A DNA stretch of 64,000 bases from Gracilimonas sp040904925 (GTDB lineage Bacteria; Bacteroidota; Rhodothermia; Balneolales; Balneolaceae), in NCBI GenBank assembly GCA_040904925.1, contig JBBDSP010000011.1:1-64000 (forward strand). The letters are read 5' to 3'. Shown in pieces: positions 50,895 to 59,718 of the stretch. The notes beneath the pieces were generated by a model. The model ran no database searches, had not been told where the DNA came from, and was given only the letters and a program-made list of their open reading frames with translations. Positions within the stretch are counted from its first letter, which is position 1; the number at the start of each line of letters is the position of its first letter. The translations under genes were made by a program, and so were the position numbers.

Positions 50895-52681
50895 ACCAAC
50901 GGCCTGATTTCATCCAGATCCCGGAACTGTAATTCATAAAGGTGACTGTACAGGCCTTTCTTCTCTATAAGTTCAAGGTGAGTTCCTTCCTCTACGATTC
51001 TGCCTTCATCCATTACCAGAATATGATCAGCATGTTGTACGGTTGAAAGGCGATGGGCAATAACAAAGGTTGTGCGGTTTTCCATCAGCCGCATCAAAGC
51101 TTCTTGAACTTGGGCTTCAGATTCTGAATCCAGCGAAGAAGTCGCCTCATCCAACAGCAAGATCTCCGGATTTTTGAGTATTGCTCTTGCAATAGCCAAC
51201 CGCTGGCGTTGACCCCCGCTCAATTTCACTCCCTTTTCTCCGATCATAGAATCGTATTGATTTTCCGTTTCCATGATAAACTCATGGGCATTGGCATCTT
51301 TGGCTGCCTGAATGATCTCTTCTTCTGTAGCGTCCAGTTTTCCATAAATAATATTCTCACGGATCGTAGTTCCGAACAAATGCACTTCCTGAGGTACAAT
51401 GGAAATATGCTCCCTCAGCGATTTAAACTTCACGTCCTGAATATTCATCCCGTCCACATAAATGGCTCCTTTTTGGGGATCATAGAATCTTGGAATGAGA
51501 TTCAGGAGTGTTGTTTTCCCCGCTCCGCTTGGGCCAACCAATGCCACCGTTTTTCCGGCTTCTGCAGTAAATGAAATTCCTTTCAGCACCTCCTTCTCTC
51601 CCTCGTAGCTGAACCAAAGATCTTCGACAACCACTTCTCCCCTCACATTCTCGATATTTTTGGCATCCGGATTATTTTCGATTTCGGGAGTTTCTTCCAA
51701 TAGCTCAAAAATTCGCTCCGAAGCACCGGCAGCCGTGTTCACTGCCGTATATAATCTTGAAGTCTGACTGATGGATCGCGAAATGTTCAGTGCATAAATA
51801 ATGAAAGCAACCAGATCACCGGCCGTCAGTCGCTCGGCAAGGACTTCTTTCCCACCATACCAAAATATGATCACGAGCGTGCTCATAAACATGATGCCCA
51901 CTCCGGCCCAGAAAAACTGTGTCAATACAACTTTACGCCGCGCTGTAGTGAATAATTTTTCAACGGCATCCTGATATCGGCCAACTTCATAACCTTCCCG
52001 GACAAACGCTTTTACCAAACGAACGGCTCCCAGGACATCTTCAGCTACAGCGGTGGAATCAGCCAGTTCATCCTGAATGTCTTTGGATAAATGACGGATC
52101 TTCTGTCCAAAATATCTGGTAGCCAACGTGACAAACGGAACCGTCACAAAGATCACCATACTTAACCGCCAATTTAAAACCACCATCAGCGAAATCGAAC
52201 CGATCAACGAAAAGGTGATGGTCAGTAACTGCGGAAGAGAATCGGTGAGTGCCGTTCGGATGGAGCCGACATCATTGGTAAGCCGGGAAGTGATCTCCCC
52301 TAGCCTGCGTTCAGCAAAGAACTTAAATCCAAGACGGTGCAGATGCTCATATACTTTCTTTCGGAGATCGGTTATCACCCGCTCTCCTACCCATTCAAGG
52401 TGATAATTTCCAAAAAAGGAAAAAGCAGCCTGTAAAATAAAAAGTCCAAAGAGTCCGATCGCCAGCCAATTCAGGAGCTCGTTATCACCGGACTCAAACA
52501 CGGCATCCAATAATTCACGCAGACCCAGTGGCACCGTCAGCCACACAGCGGAAGCCAAAATTGCCGCAACCGTTGCTGTATAAAATCGTAGCCGGTAGGG
52601 TTTACTTAGCGCAAAGATCTGCTTCAGCGTCAGCCAAAGCGATTTGATAGATTTCTTTTCTTTATTGTCTTCTTTTCCCAT
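50891..52681 (-). CDS. MsbA-like ABC exporter (fused permease and ATPase)
   Basis: A 596-residue half-transporter: six membrane helices (about 20-310) then an ATPase domain. Walker A is GPSGAGKTT near residue 383, with the signature LSGGQRQRLAI, Walker B EILLLDEATSSLD and switch IAHRLST. It would homodimerise and export lipid A, lipids or drugs. The reading frame extends to 52753, but those 24 residues are not hydrophobic family sequence, so I start at the ATG at 52681 (GKEDNKEKK). It is divergent from the NfeD/SPFH operon. Confidence 0.93.
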   Translation of the reverse strand: MGKEDNKEKKSIKSLWLTLKQIFALSKPYRLRFYTATVAAILASAVWLTVPLGLRELLDAVFESGDNELLNWLAIGLFGLFILQAAFSFFGNYHLEWVGERVITDLRKKVYEHLHRLGFKFFAERRLGEITSRLTNDVGSIRTALTDSLPQLLTITFSLIGSISLMVVLNWRLSMVIFVTVPFVTLATRYFGQKIRHLSKDIQDELADSTAVAEDVLGAVRLVKAFVREGYEVGRYQDAVEKLFTTARRKVVLTQFFWAGVGIMFMSTLVIIFWYGGKEVLAERLTAGDLVAFIIYALNISRSISQTSRLYTAVNTAAGASERIFELLEETPEIENNPDAKNIENVRGEVVVEDLWFSYEGEKEVLKGISFTAEAGKTVALVGPSGAGKTTLLNLIPRFYDPQKGAIYVDGMNIQDVKFKSLREHISIVPQEVHLFGTTIRENIIYGKLDATEEEIIQAAKDANAHEFIMETENQYDSMIGEKGVKLSGGQRQRLAIARAILKNPEILLLDEATSSLDSESEAQVQEALMRLMENRTTFVIAHRLSTVQHADHILVMDEGRIVEEGTHLELIEKKGLYSHLYELQFRDLDEIRPLV

Positions 52682-52819
52682 AGCTAAATATAAGCCTTCA
52701 TTTAGAAAAAGCGTTCGCTTTGAAATTAAATCTGCAAAATGAAAATAAATCATATTCCGGCAAGATTTTTTGCCGTCAAATCCCTATCTATACGGAAACA
52801 AAATCATGGGTTTGCACAT

Positions 52820-53317
52820 ATGGACAGTGAAATTCTTACATGGATATTTATGATCGGCGGTGTCGCGTTGATCTTTCTCGAAGCCGTCCTTCCCGGTGGC
52901 GTTGCTTTCCTGTTGGGCCTGAGCGGTTTGGGCGTTGGGATACTCAGATATTTTGGGTTCTTAGAAGATCCTCTCACCGCTACTTTCATCTGGTTATTCA
53001 CGTCTACCATTCTCACTATTGCCATCCGGCCTTTTATAAATAAATATTTTAAAGGGGAAAGCTCGTACAAACTCGCAGATGAAGATTACGAAGCCATGGA
53101 TCAGGTCGTGGATGTGATCGAGCCGATAAATGAACTCGACAATGAGGGGCGGATTCGTTTTCAGGGAATTTCATGGCAGGCCCGCTCTATTGAGGGAAAG
53201 ATACCCGCCGGCGTTCAGGTGCGCATTAAATATAGAGATAACACCACCTGGATCGTAGAACCCGTAGATATTATCGACGCCCCAAAAAATCAACTTAAAG
53301 ACTCAAACAAGAACTGA
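52820..53317 (+). CDS. NfeD-family membrane protein
   Basis: A short NfeD protein of about 165 residues (no N-terminal protease domain). It has two or three membrane helices (LTWIFMIGGVALIFLEAVLPGGVAFLLGL, FIWLFTSTILTIAIRPF) and a C-terminal OB-fold (NEGRIRFQGISWQARS, GVQVRIKYRDNTTWIVEPV). The frame is open back to 52739, but the ATG at 52820 fits family starts better. Short NfeD proteins pair with stomatin-like SPFH proteins and share their operons, as here: the next gene begins two bases after the stop. Confidence 0.88.
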   Translation: MDSEILTWIFMIGGVALIFLEAVLPGGVAFLLGLSGLGVGILRYFGFLEDPLTATFIWLFTSTILTIAIRPFINKYFKGESSYKLADEDYEAMDQVVDVIEPINELDNEGRIRFQGISWQARSIEGKIPAGVQVRIKYRDNTTWIVEPVDIIDAPKNQLKDSNKN

Positions 53318-53318
53318 T

Positions 53319-54257
53319 ATGTGGACCACACTTTTAGTCATTATCGTTTTATCGTACTTCGTACTCACTCGATTATTTCAGATCGTGGAGTTTCGCGAAG
53401 AAGTAATTCAAGAGCGGCTGGGTAAATACAAAAAGACCCTGAAACCTGGATTCCATTTTCTCATTCCTTTTGTGGATCGCCCGGCTTACAGTCAGGAAAT
53501 GCGCGAACAGGTTCTGGACGTTCCCGGCCAAACCTGTATCACCAAAGACAATATTGAAGTTAACGTTGATGGGCTCGTTTATCTGAAGGTCATGAATTCA
53601 CACAAAGCCAGTTACGGTATTTCAGATTATCAGGCAGCGGCGGTGAATCTGGCCCAGACCACCATGCGCAGCGAGATCGGAAAAATGACGCTGGATGATA
53701 CCTTTTCCGAGCGAGAGAAAATGAATGAGAACATTGTACGGGAAATTGACAAGGCCGCTGATCCCTGGGGCATAAAAGTGATGCGGTATGAGCTTAAGAA
53801 TATCCGCCCTTCCAGTGAGATCATTGACACCATGGAACGACAGATGGAGGCCGAACGCGAAAAACGAGCCGAGATCACCAATTCCGAAGGTCACCGGCAG
53901 GCGCGTATTTTTGAATCGGAAGGGGAACAGCAGAGTCAGGTTTTGATCTCTGAGGCCAACCGACAAAAGCGTATCAATGAAGCCAAAGGCCGCGCTAAAG
54001 AAATTGAACTCATAGCAACGGCTACAGCAACGGGAATCAGACGGGTTGCAGAAGCCATTGAACGCCCCGGCGGGGACATTGCTGTTAAGACCAAACTGGT
54101 AGAGCAATACATTAAACAATTTGGAAATATCATCAAGAAATCAAATGTATCAGTCTTGCCTACAGAAACAGCCAATCTGAAAACATTTTTTGAAGGGGTC
54201 AGCACCATCAGCGACCACACCAAAAGTGCCGCTTCAAAAACAAAAACGACTAATTAA
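53319..54257 (+). CDS. SPFH/band 7 protein (stomatin/paraslipin-like), copy 1
   Basis: A 312-residue membrane-associated scaffold protein: one N-terminal hydrophobic segment (TLLVIIVLSYFVLTRLFQIVEF), an SPFH domain (about 25-190) with CITKDNIEVNVDGLVYLKV, and a C-terminal Glu/Ala/Arg-rich coiled coil (about 190-260). Stomatin-like proteins form membrane microdomain cages with NfeD. This gene follows nfeD by one base and precedes a second SPFH gene. The Ser/Thr/Lys-rich tail is short. Function is by family; targets are unknown. Confidence 0.92.
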   Translation: MWTTLLVIIVLSYFVLTRLFQIVEFREEVIQERLGKYKKTLKPGFHFLIPFVDRPAYSQEMREQVLDVPGQTCITKDNIEVNVDGLVYLKVMNSHKASYGISDYQAAAVNLAQTTMRSEIGKMTLDDTFSEREKMNENIVREIDKAADPWGIKVMRYELKNIRPSSEIIDTMERQMEAEREKRAEITNSEGHRQARIFESEGEQQSQVLISEANRQKRINEAKGRAKEIELIATATATGIRRVAEAIERPGGDIAVKTKLVEQYIKQFGNIIKKSNVSVLPTETANLKTFFEGVSTISDHTKSAASKTKTTN

Positions 54258-54268
54258 GGAGAGTTACC
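54256..54268 (+). promoter_or_regulatory. strong Shine-Dalgarno of the second SPFH gene
   Basis: AAGGAG (54256-54261) overlaps the first SPFH gene's TAA stop and stands seven bases before the ATG at 54269. This is an ideal SD, worth noting because many Bacteroidota genes lack one. Confidence 0.75.
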
Positions 54269-55210
54269 ATGGAAATTTTTGAAACAATCAGTAAGGTCTT
54301 ATTAGGGTTATTCTCCATTTACGTAATGTACCAGTTTATCCGGTCATTGCGACTTGTACCTAATCAGTTCGCGTTCATAGTAGAACGACTTGGAAATTAT
54401 CATAAAACATTGGGACCGGGATTTCACGCCCTCATCCCTATCGTCGACAAAGTGGTATATAAACAAGATCTGCGTGAGGAAACTATAGAAGTAGAACCCC
54501 AGGAATGCTTCACCAAAGACAACGTAAAAGTTGAAGTGGACGGTGTGATCTATCTTAGCGTGGTCGATCCTGTGAATGCAAGTTATGGGGTTACAAATTA
54601 TCGATATGCTGCCGTTCAGCTTGCACAAACCACTACCCGTTCGGTTTTGGGAAACATGGAGCTGGATCAGACTTTTGAGGAACGTGCATCTATGAGTCGT
54701 GAAGTGGTGAAAGTGCTGAGCGAAGTGGAGCAAATCTGGGGAATCAAAGTACACCGGTATGAGATCAAGAATATTGTAACACCGCGCACCGTGCAAAAAG
54801 CCATGGAGCGACAAATGACCGCTGAAAGAGACCGTAGAGCAGTAATAGCCCGTTCTGAAGGAGTGAAAGGCTCTAAGGTGAATGACGCAGAGGGGGTCAG
54901 AACAGAGATCATCAATATCTCGGAAGCCGAAATGCAGCGCCGTATCAATGAAGCGGAAGGTTATGCAGAAGAGATCTTATCTATTGCAGAAGCTACTGCA
55001 AAATCAATTGAAGAAGTTGCCGATGCCCTCTCCCAGCCTAAAGGAAAAGAGGCCATGAAATTGCAGCTTTCCGAACAATATATTGAAGTTCTTTCGGGTC
55101 TTGGTCGCGATGAAAACAGTGTGATCTTACCCAAAGACATCTCTAACTACGATGCTTTGATGGAGGGACTTTCACTTAAAGACCTGGATGAGGTTAAAGG
55201 AAAGAAATAG
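54269..55210 (+). CDS. SPFH/band 7 protein (stomatin/paraslipin-like), copy 2
   Basis: A 313-residue paralogue of the preceding gene with the same plan: N-terminal hydrophobic helix (ISKVLLGLFSIYVMYQFI), the SPFH core with RLGNYHKTLGPGFHALIPIVDKV and ECFTKDNVKVEVDGVIYL, and a coiled coil (SEAEMQRRINEAEGYAEE). The two share the FTKDN/CITKDN core but differ in their membrane segments, so they probably hetero-oligomerise. An ideal ribosome-binding site overlaps the upstream stop. It ends the nfeD-SPFH-SPFH operon. Confidence 0.92.
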   Translation: MEIFETISKVLLGLFSIYVMYQFIRSLRLVPNQFAFIVERLGNYHKTLGPGFHALIPIVDKVVYKQDLREETIEVEPQECFTKDNVKVEVDGVIYLSVVDPVNASYGVTNYRYAAVQLAQTTTRSVLGNMELDQTFEERASMSREVVKVLSEVEQIWGIKVHRYEIKNIVTPRTVQKAMERQMTAERDRRAVIARSEGVKGSKVNDAEGVRTEIINISEAEMQRRINEAEGYAEEILSIAEATAKSIEEVADALSQPKGKEAMKLQLSEQYIEVLSGLGRDENSVILPKDISNYDALMEGLSLKDLDEVKGKK

Positions 55211-55375
55211 CTCCGCAAAGAGTTTTGAGAAGTGGGCCATTTAATGGGAACAGACAAAATCATCCATGAATACAACCCGGAGTACGCAAAGTAGGCGGAT
55301 TGTCGGGGCCTGTTATTTTGAAATGCGATGAACCGATGGACCGATCAGCGATGGACGATTTTACTGCTCGTAATT

Positions 55376-55428
55376 CTCGTTCCCAACGTCCCCTTTGGGA
55401 ATGCAATTGGGGACCTCCCGGTCCCAAA
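55376..55428. repeat. REP element of the RAYT family, remote copy
   Basis: Starts CTCGTTCCCAACGTCCCC and continues through TTTGGGAATGCAATT to GGACCTCCCGGTCCCAAA. It has two hairpins, TTCCCAA/TTTGGGAA and GGACC-TCCC-GGTCC. It matches the copy at 59003-59054 almost base for base. Its right end is one base from the TAG stop codon (55430-55432) of the TonB receptor. Confidence 0.85.
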
Positions 55429-55429
55429 C

Positions 55430-57622
55430 CTATAACCTCACCTTCACCCCAACATTAACGTACCTTCCTTCAAGCGGTGCAAATATATCTTCAAATTCCG
55501 GTTGCTGGCGACTTCCGGTATAAATAGGACTGAAGCGGGTTTGGCGGGTATCAAACATATTTTCGAGGTTGGCGAAAACGGTATATCGTCCCCAGGTTTT
55601 TTCTCCCATAATGCCAAATATGGTGTAGCTCTGACCTGTTGAGCCATCATTTAATTGCTGAGCACTGTAATAGTAAGATTCAAATCCAAGGCGATAAGAA
55701 CCATGTTCCTCAAACATCAATATTGTATTGATCTGATGGGGTGAATTCAGCGGCACTTGGTGAGTTGTGGACTCCTCCTTTTCAACTGCATCCACATAGG
55801 TATATCCAAAGAACAACTTGAGCGGTTCCCTAATGAACGCAAGGTTCGTCTCAGCACCCCGGCTTCGGATATGTCCTTTCAGGTTATTAACCCTGAAAAA
55901 ATTGTCATTTCCTTCTTCCAGCACCAACGGGTTATCAAGATACGTGTAGTAGAAGAGTTGATTCACTCTGATCACAAATTCATTATTAAGAACCGTTCGG
56001 AAATTGACATCATAATTTAAGCCATATGATTCTTCAGCTTTCACCTGTTCGAAATCAGGGGCAAGTACATTTTGGAAGGTTCTGTTTTCGGCATCATCAG
56101 TAAACATCTCCGGAAGCTTGTATCCCATTCCCCCTCCGAAACGCATCGACCACTCATTATTCAATTTATATAAGGCCGAAACTCTCGGCAGCAAGAACCA
56201 CCCGCTACGCTGATCTTCAGGTGCCGGATCAACAAGGTCTGCACGGAATCCGCTTTCCAGGGAAAATTGCTCGGTCAATTCTGTAGTATGCTGAATAAAG
56301 CCCCCCACGATCATAGAATTGAAATCTCTTTGAGCTGACGGACCCCCGCTTTGATCCTCAAAATTATCTGTCCAGAAATTCAATCCTCCAACCCAGCTGT
56401 TAGAGGCTCCATTATAGTTGATAGCTGCTTCGCTAAAACTGGCGGTTTGGTATCCATCGAAATAATAATCAGGGATGGTGATAGAGCGGTCAAAAAAAGT
56501 AAGACTGTTTTTGACAGTAAGTGAGGTACGCTCAGAAAAACGATGATCAACTGAAAACCGGGTTGATATCCGTTGCGTTTCGTGTTGTTCAAAATAAGTA
56601 CCGGACCGGTCTTCATTATTGATGTATCTCATATCTCCACCAAGCCGATCTTCCACAGAAACGTGAGCAGCAGCCATAACTTTGGTTCCATTCCCGGGAT
56701 ACCAAAACAGTTTTGGATTTAATAAAAACCGATCGTACTTCGGAACGGCCGAGAACCCCTGATCAGAAGGATCATAGCCGGAGTTTTGATTATAAGCTGA
56801 AAAAAGAGTGAGGCCGAAATCACCAAAACGATCACTATAAAATCCACTGAAATCCCTGCCGTTGCTGCTTGATACATTCGCCAACACCGATAATTCACGA
56901 TCTTGGGCGGGCTCTTTGGAAACCAAGTTGACCAATCCTGCTATGGCACCTCCTCCATAAAGTGTGGAATTGGCTCCCTTTATTACTTCTACTTGTTTCA
57001 GGTCAAGCGGGGGAATTTGCATGATACTGAGTCCGCCTGAGAAACCTGAATACAATGGAAAACCATCTTTGAGCAATTGAGTGTACCGGCCATCCAGTCC
57101 CTGTATCCTGAAGTTTGAATTTCCTGTTACAGCTGAAGTTTGCTGCACCTGAATTCCGGTGCTTTCAGCCAGCAACATCCTGATATCACCGGGACGCATA
57201 TTCGCCTTTTCTTCTATCTCTTCAATAGTTATGGCCTCTACCCGGGTTGGGGCATTCTCAATGGTTCGGTTACTTCTCGTGGTGGAAACAGTGATCTCTT
57301 CATGCTCCTCATGGTCATGACTCATTCGTATTTCTATGGGCTGATCTTCTTCATATGGAATATAAATGGTTTGGGCAAAGGCCTCGTAACCGACATAACG
57401 AAACAAAAACTCCCAGATTCCTTCGGGGAGGTCTTCAAAAGTGGCACGACCATCTTCATCTACCACAGTACCGCGATCCAGTTCGGATATATACACGGTG
57501 GCGTCACGGAGCGGCTCCCCGGATTCTTCATCCAATACCAGGAAAGTAATATTGTTAGTTAATTGGTCTGATTGGTAAAAAGGCGTGATTATCAATAATG
57601 AGAGTAAAAATAGTACGGCCAT
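55430..57622 (-). CDS. TonB-dependent receptor with His/Glu-rich linker
   Basis: Outer-membrane receptor of 730 residues. A signal sequence is followed by a carboxypeptidase-regulatory-like domain (VLDEESGEPLRDATVYI, about 29-100) and a metal-ligand-rich linker HDHEEHEE (102-109). Next are the plug (FRIQGLDGRYTQLLKDGFPL; VEVIKGANSTLYGGGAIAGL) and a barrel ending YVNVGVKVRL. The linker could bind zinc or copper. A Fur-family gene lies 71 bases upstream on the same strand, and the gap has two palindromes, so metal regulation is likely. The transported compound (metal complex or siderophore) is unknown. Confidence 0.88.
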   Translation of the reverse strand: MAVLFLLSLLIITPFYQSDQLTNNITFLVLDEESGEPLRDATVYISELDRGTVVDEDGRATFEDLPEGIWEFLFRYVGYEAFAQTIYIPYEEDQPIEIRMSHDHEEHEEITVSTTRSNRTIENAPTRVEAITIEEIEEKANMRPGDIRMLLAESTGIQVQQTSAVTGNSNFRIQGLDGRYTQLLKDGFPLYSGFSGGLSIMQIPPLDLKQVEVIKGANSTLYGGGAIAGLVNLVSKEPAQDRELSVLANVSSSNGRDFSGFYSDRFGDFGLTLFSAYNQNSGYDPSDQGFSAVPKYDRFLLNPKLFWYPGNGTKVMAAAHVSVEDRLGGDMRYINNEDRSGTYFEQHETQRISTRFSVDHRFSERTSLTVKNSLTFFDRSITIPDYYFDGYQTASFSEAAINYNGASNSWVGGLNFWTDNFEDQSGGPSAQRDFNSMIVGGFIQHTTELTEQFSLESGFRADLVDPAPEDQRSGWFLLPRVSALYKLNNEWSMRFGGGMGYKLPEMFTDDAENRTFQNVLAPDFEQVKAEESYGLNYDVNFRTVLNNEFVIRVNQLFYYTYLDNPLVLEEGNDNFFRVNNLKGHIRSRGAETNLAFIREPLKLFFGYTYVDAVEKEESTTHQVPLNSPHQINTILMFEEHGSYRLGFESYYYSAQQLNDGSTGQSYTIFGIMGEKTWGRYTVFANLENMFDTRQTRFSPIYTGSRQQPEFEDIFAPLEGRYVNVGVKVRL

Positions 57623-57635
57623 CGGCAGATATGAG

Positions 57636-57668
57636 AATTATTTTAAAATTTCAGTTTTGAAAATAATT
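57636..57668. promoter_or_regulatory. candidate operator palindrome upstream of the TonB receptor
   Basis: AATTATTTT (57636-57644) and its exact inverse AAAATAATT (57660-57668) with a 15-base spacer; flanking TGAG and CTCA extend the symmetry. It lies 14 to 46 bases upstream of the receptor ATG. Confidence 0.5.
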
Positions 57669-57678
57669 ATCTCTCATT

Positions 57679-57693
57679 TGCAATGGTATTGCA
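57679..57693. promoter_or_regulatory. candidate Fur/Zur-type operator
   Basis: TGCAATGGTATTGCA, a 7-1-7 inverted repeat (TGCAAT/ATTGCA), the size typical of Fur-family boxes. It lies 57 bases before the receptor ATG and directly after the Fur-family gene's stop codon. I know no exact published match. Confidence 0.5.
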
Positions 57694-58116
57694 TTATGCA
57701 GCAGAGCAAGCGTTGCAATATCCTTTTATAACCACATTGGCATCCATGGGTTTGAAACCGGAAGGAAGATCAACATCCTTAAGGCGAACATCATACAGGC
57801 AATAGGTTTTCAGACAAGACTCACAATTGAAATGCACATGCATATGATCATCATAGGAACATGAGCAGTCTTTAGCGCATATGGCATATTTGACCTGTCC
57901 GTTTTCTTCATTCACGGTATGGATAACACCTCTTTCTTCAAATGTCTTTAGCGTTCTGAATAATGTGGACCGGTCTACCGGATTGAGTTCATGTTCCAAT
58001 TCGTTTAAGCTGAATGCCTCATTATAGGAGCGGAATTTATTGAGCACTCTCAGTCTCACCGCAGTAGGACGAATATCTTTGTCTGTTAATTCTTGTATAA
58101 GAACTTCGTTATTCAT
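57694..58116 (-). CDS. Fur-family metalloregulator
   Basis: A 140-residue DNA-binding repressor: winged helix (about 10-80; VDRSTLFRTLKTFEERGVIH), then the metal-binding dimer domain. The structural zinc site is CESC (98-101) plus CNAC (134-137). The regulatory His cluster HMHVHF (91-96) matches the HHDH region of Fur/Zur. The sequence alone does not separate Fur, Zur and PerR; the receptor with a His-rich linker next to it leans to Zur. It is probably bound to the palindromes after its own stop codon. Confidence 0.88.
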   Translation of the reverse strand: MNNEVLIQELTDKDIRPTAVRLRVLNKFRSYNEAFSLNELEHELNPVDRSTLFRTLKTFEERGVIHTVNEENGQVKYAICAKDCSCSYDDHMHVHFNCESCLKTYCLYDVRLKDVDLPSGFKPMDANVVIKGYCNACSAA

Positions 58117-58255
58117 GATCTGAAAGAATTGTTATTTAGAAGCCGAATTATCTTGAATATAAGAAGCACTTGAAGAGAAATTTGTAATAAATTAGCCGAT
58201 GGAGTGTAACCAAAGGTTAAGCTTTTTCTCACCTCAAAATTTCCTACCCTGAGTT

Positions 58256-58960
58256 ATGAAAGATCAGCGAAGAAAATTTAAGGGATCTCCAAAAAGGTTT
58301 CATCCCAAAGGTATTACCATTCTGTATGAGGACTATGATATCATTGTCATAGAAAAAACACATGGTTTGTTAACCGTCGAAAACGATAAAGAAAGAGAAA
58401 ATACCGTTGATTATTTACTAAACGGGTATGTCAAAAAGGGTAATCCTAAATCCAAAAAGAATGCATTTGTTGTACACCGGTTAGACAAAGACACTTCAGG
58501 AGTTTTAATTTTTGCCAAGAGCGAACAATCGAAGCAATACCTCCAAAATAATTGGAAGAAAGCCACTAAGACCTATTACACCGTTGTAAATGGAATACTT
58601 GAAAAGAAGGAAGGTATCTTAAGCTCCTATCTTACACAGAATGCAATATATCGGGTATACTCAGTAGAAGATCCAGAGGCCGGTAAACTTTCGAAAACGG
58701 AATACAAGGTTCTTAAGGAATCCGAGAATTATAGTTTGATAGAGGTGAACCTTTTGACCGGTCGAAAAAATCAAATTCGTGTGCATTTTTCCGAAGCAGG
58801 TCACCCTGTTGTTGGCGATAAAATGTATGGAGAAAAAGAAAAAGGGATCAGGCGACTTTGTCTTCATGCAGCAAGCCTTTCAATAAATCACCCGGTCACC
58901 AAAGAACGAATGACTTTTGAAACCGAGATTCCTGATTATTTCAATTCACTGTTGAATTAA
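58256..58960 (+). CDS. RluA-family pseudouridine synthase
   Basis: A 234-residue rRNA or tRNA pseudouridine synthase. It has the family motif VVHRLDKDTSGVLIFAKS with the catalytic Asp in HRLDKDTSG (about residue 75-85). Motifs YTVVNGILEKKEG, LIEVNLLTGRKNQIRVHFSEAGHPVVGD and RRLCLHAASLSINHP follow. An S4 domain is absent, and the N-terminal GITILYEDYDIIVIEKTHGLL is the usual start. It is related to RluA/RluD-like small enzymes; the target site is unknown. Divergent from the Fur-family gene. Confidence 0.9.
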   Translation: MKDQRRKFKGSPKRFHPKGITILYEDYDIIVIEKTHGLLTVENDKERENTVDYLLNGYVKKGNPKSKKNAFVVHRLDKDTSGVLIFAKSEQSKQYLQNNWKKATKTYYTVVNGILEKKEGILSSYLTQNAIYRVYSVEDPEAGKLSKTEYKVLKESENYSLIEVNLLTGRKNQIRVHFSEAGHPVVGDKMYGEKEKGIRRLCLHAASLSINHPVTKERMTFETEIPDYFNSLLN

Positions 58961-59002
58961 GGAATTGTAAGTATTTGTTATGTCACCGGTTTTGGTTCAA
59001 TT

Positions 59003-59054
59003 CTCGTTCCCGACGTCCCCGTTGGGAATGCAATTGGGGACCTCCCGGTCCCAA
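59003..59054. repeat. REP element, left partner of the RAYT gene
   Basis: CTCGTTCCCGACGTCCCCG then TTGGGAATGCAATTGG and GGACCTCCCGGTCCCAA. Same layout as 55376-55428. It ends 18 bases before the RAYT stop codon. Confidence 0.85.
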
Positions 59055-59072
59055 TAAAATAATTGAGGCCAA

Positions 59073-59609
59073 TCACCCGCCAAACAAAGTAACCGGAATG
59101 ATCCCTTCCATCTCCTCATAATTTCTCGCTGATGAATATCTCCAATCCGAAGGTTTGTCCACAAAACCACTTTTAACAGGATTGGCATGAATATATTCAA
59201 TTTTCTGGCTGACCATCTCAACCGTACTTAATTGTTTTGGGTGCAGGCCTTCCTGCCATACCTGAAATGTACGACCGACTTTATAAGATCGTTTATTCCA
59301 TTTTAACTTTTCGAGCCACCGGGTATGGCCTTCACTTTCCAATATCTCTAATACTTGCCGTGCGGTAAAAGACTTTGCCAGCCGTAACTTTTTTCCTAAA
59401 TCCTGCCCCTTAACTACAGCATGGAAATGATTAGCCATTATAACAAATGCATATAACGTTACTCCACGCTCTCGTTGAAGAAATACAAGTTGATCAAGCA
59501 TAACCTGAGCCACTTGTTTCTTGGTAAACAGTGGTAGTTCTTCCAATAAACTACTTGTGACAAAATATGGAAAATGCTCTTCGTGAAATTTGTATCGAGT
59601 CCGCCCCAT
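59073..59609 (-). CDS. REP-associated tyrosine transposase (RAYT)
   Basis: A 178-residue single-strand transposase of the Y1/IS200-like type: it starts RTRYKFHEEHFPYFVTSS and has the HUH motif VIMANHFHAVVK (His61, His63). It ends with the RAYT-typical IHANPVKSGFVDKP and WRYSSARNY. RAYTs are single-copy, vertically stable transposase relatives that mobilise or process short REP palindromes. Matching inverted REP elements lie on both sides (59003-59054 and 59667-59716), which fits. It is intact. The catalytic Tyr is not certain by eye. Confidence 0.9.
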   Translation of the reverse strand: MGRTRYKFHEEHFPYFVTSSLLEELPLFTKKQVAQVMLDQLVFLQRERGVTLYAFVIMANHFHAVVKGQDLGKKLRLAKSFTARQVLEILESEGHTRWLEKLKWNKRSYKVGRTFQVWQEGLHPKQLSTVEMVSQKIEYIHANPVKSGFVDKPSDWRYSSARNYEEMEGIIPVTLFGG

Positions 59610-59666
59610 GTTGACTTTTCTTTGTTAGAGCGATGGGAAAGGAATTCCTTACAAACTTTTTTTCAT

Positions 59667-59716
59667 GCGGACCGGGAGGTCCTGTGGGGCATTCCCAACG
59701 GGGGCGTTGGGAACGA
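59667..59716. repeat. REP element, right partner of the RAYT gene (inverted)
   Basis: Read on the minus strand: CTCGTTCCCAACGCCCCCG, TTGGGAATGCCCCACA and GGACCTCCCGGTCCGC. It is inverted relative to the left copy. Its end is two bases from the TAA stop codon (59719-59721) of the HEPN-motif gene. Confidence 0.85.
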
Positions 59717-59718
59717 GG

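Noticed and set aside
52682..52753. N-terminal extension of the ABC exporter frame
   Set aside because: These 24 codons are not family-like and overlap the upstream frame of the divergent NfeD gene; the ATG at 52681 gives the usual start.
59073..59609. Complete IS200/IS605 insertion sequence
   Set aside because: The transposase matches the RAYT branch, with REP hairpins at both sides rather than IS200-type ends; there is no TnpB.
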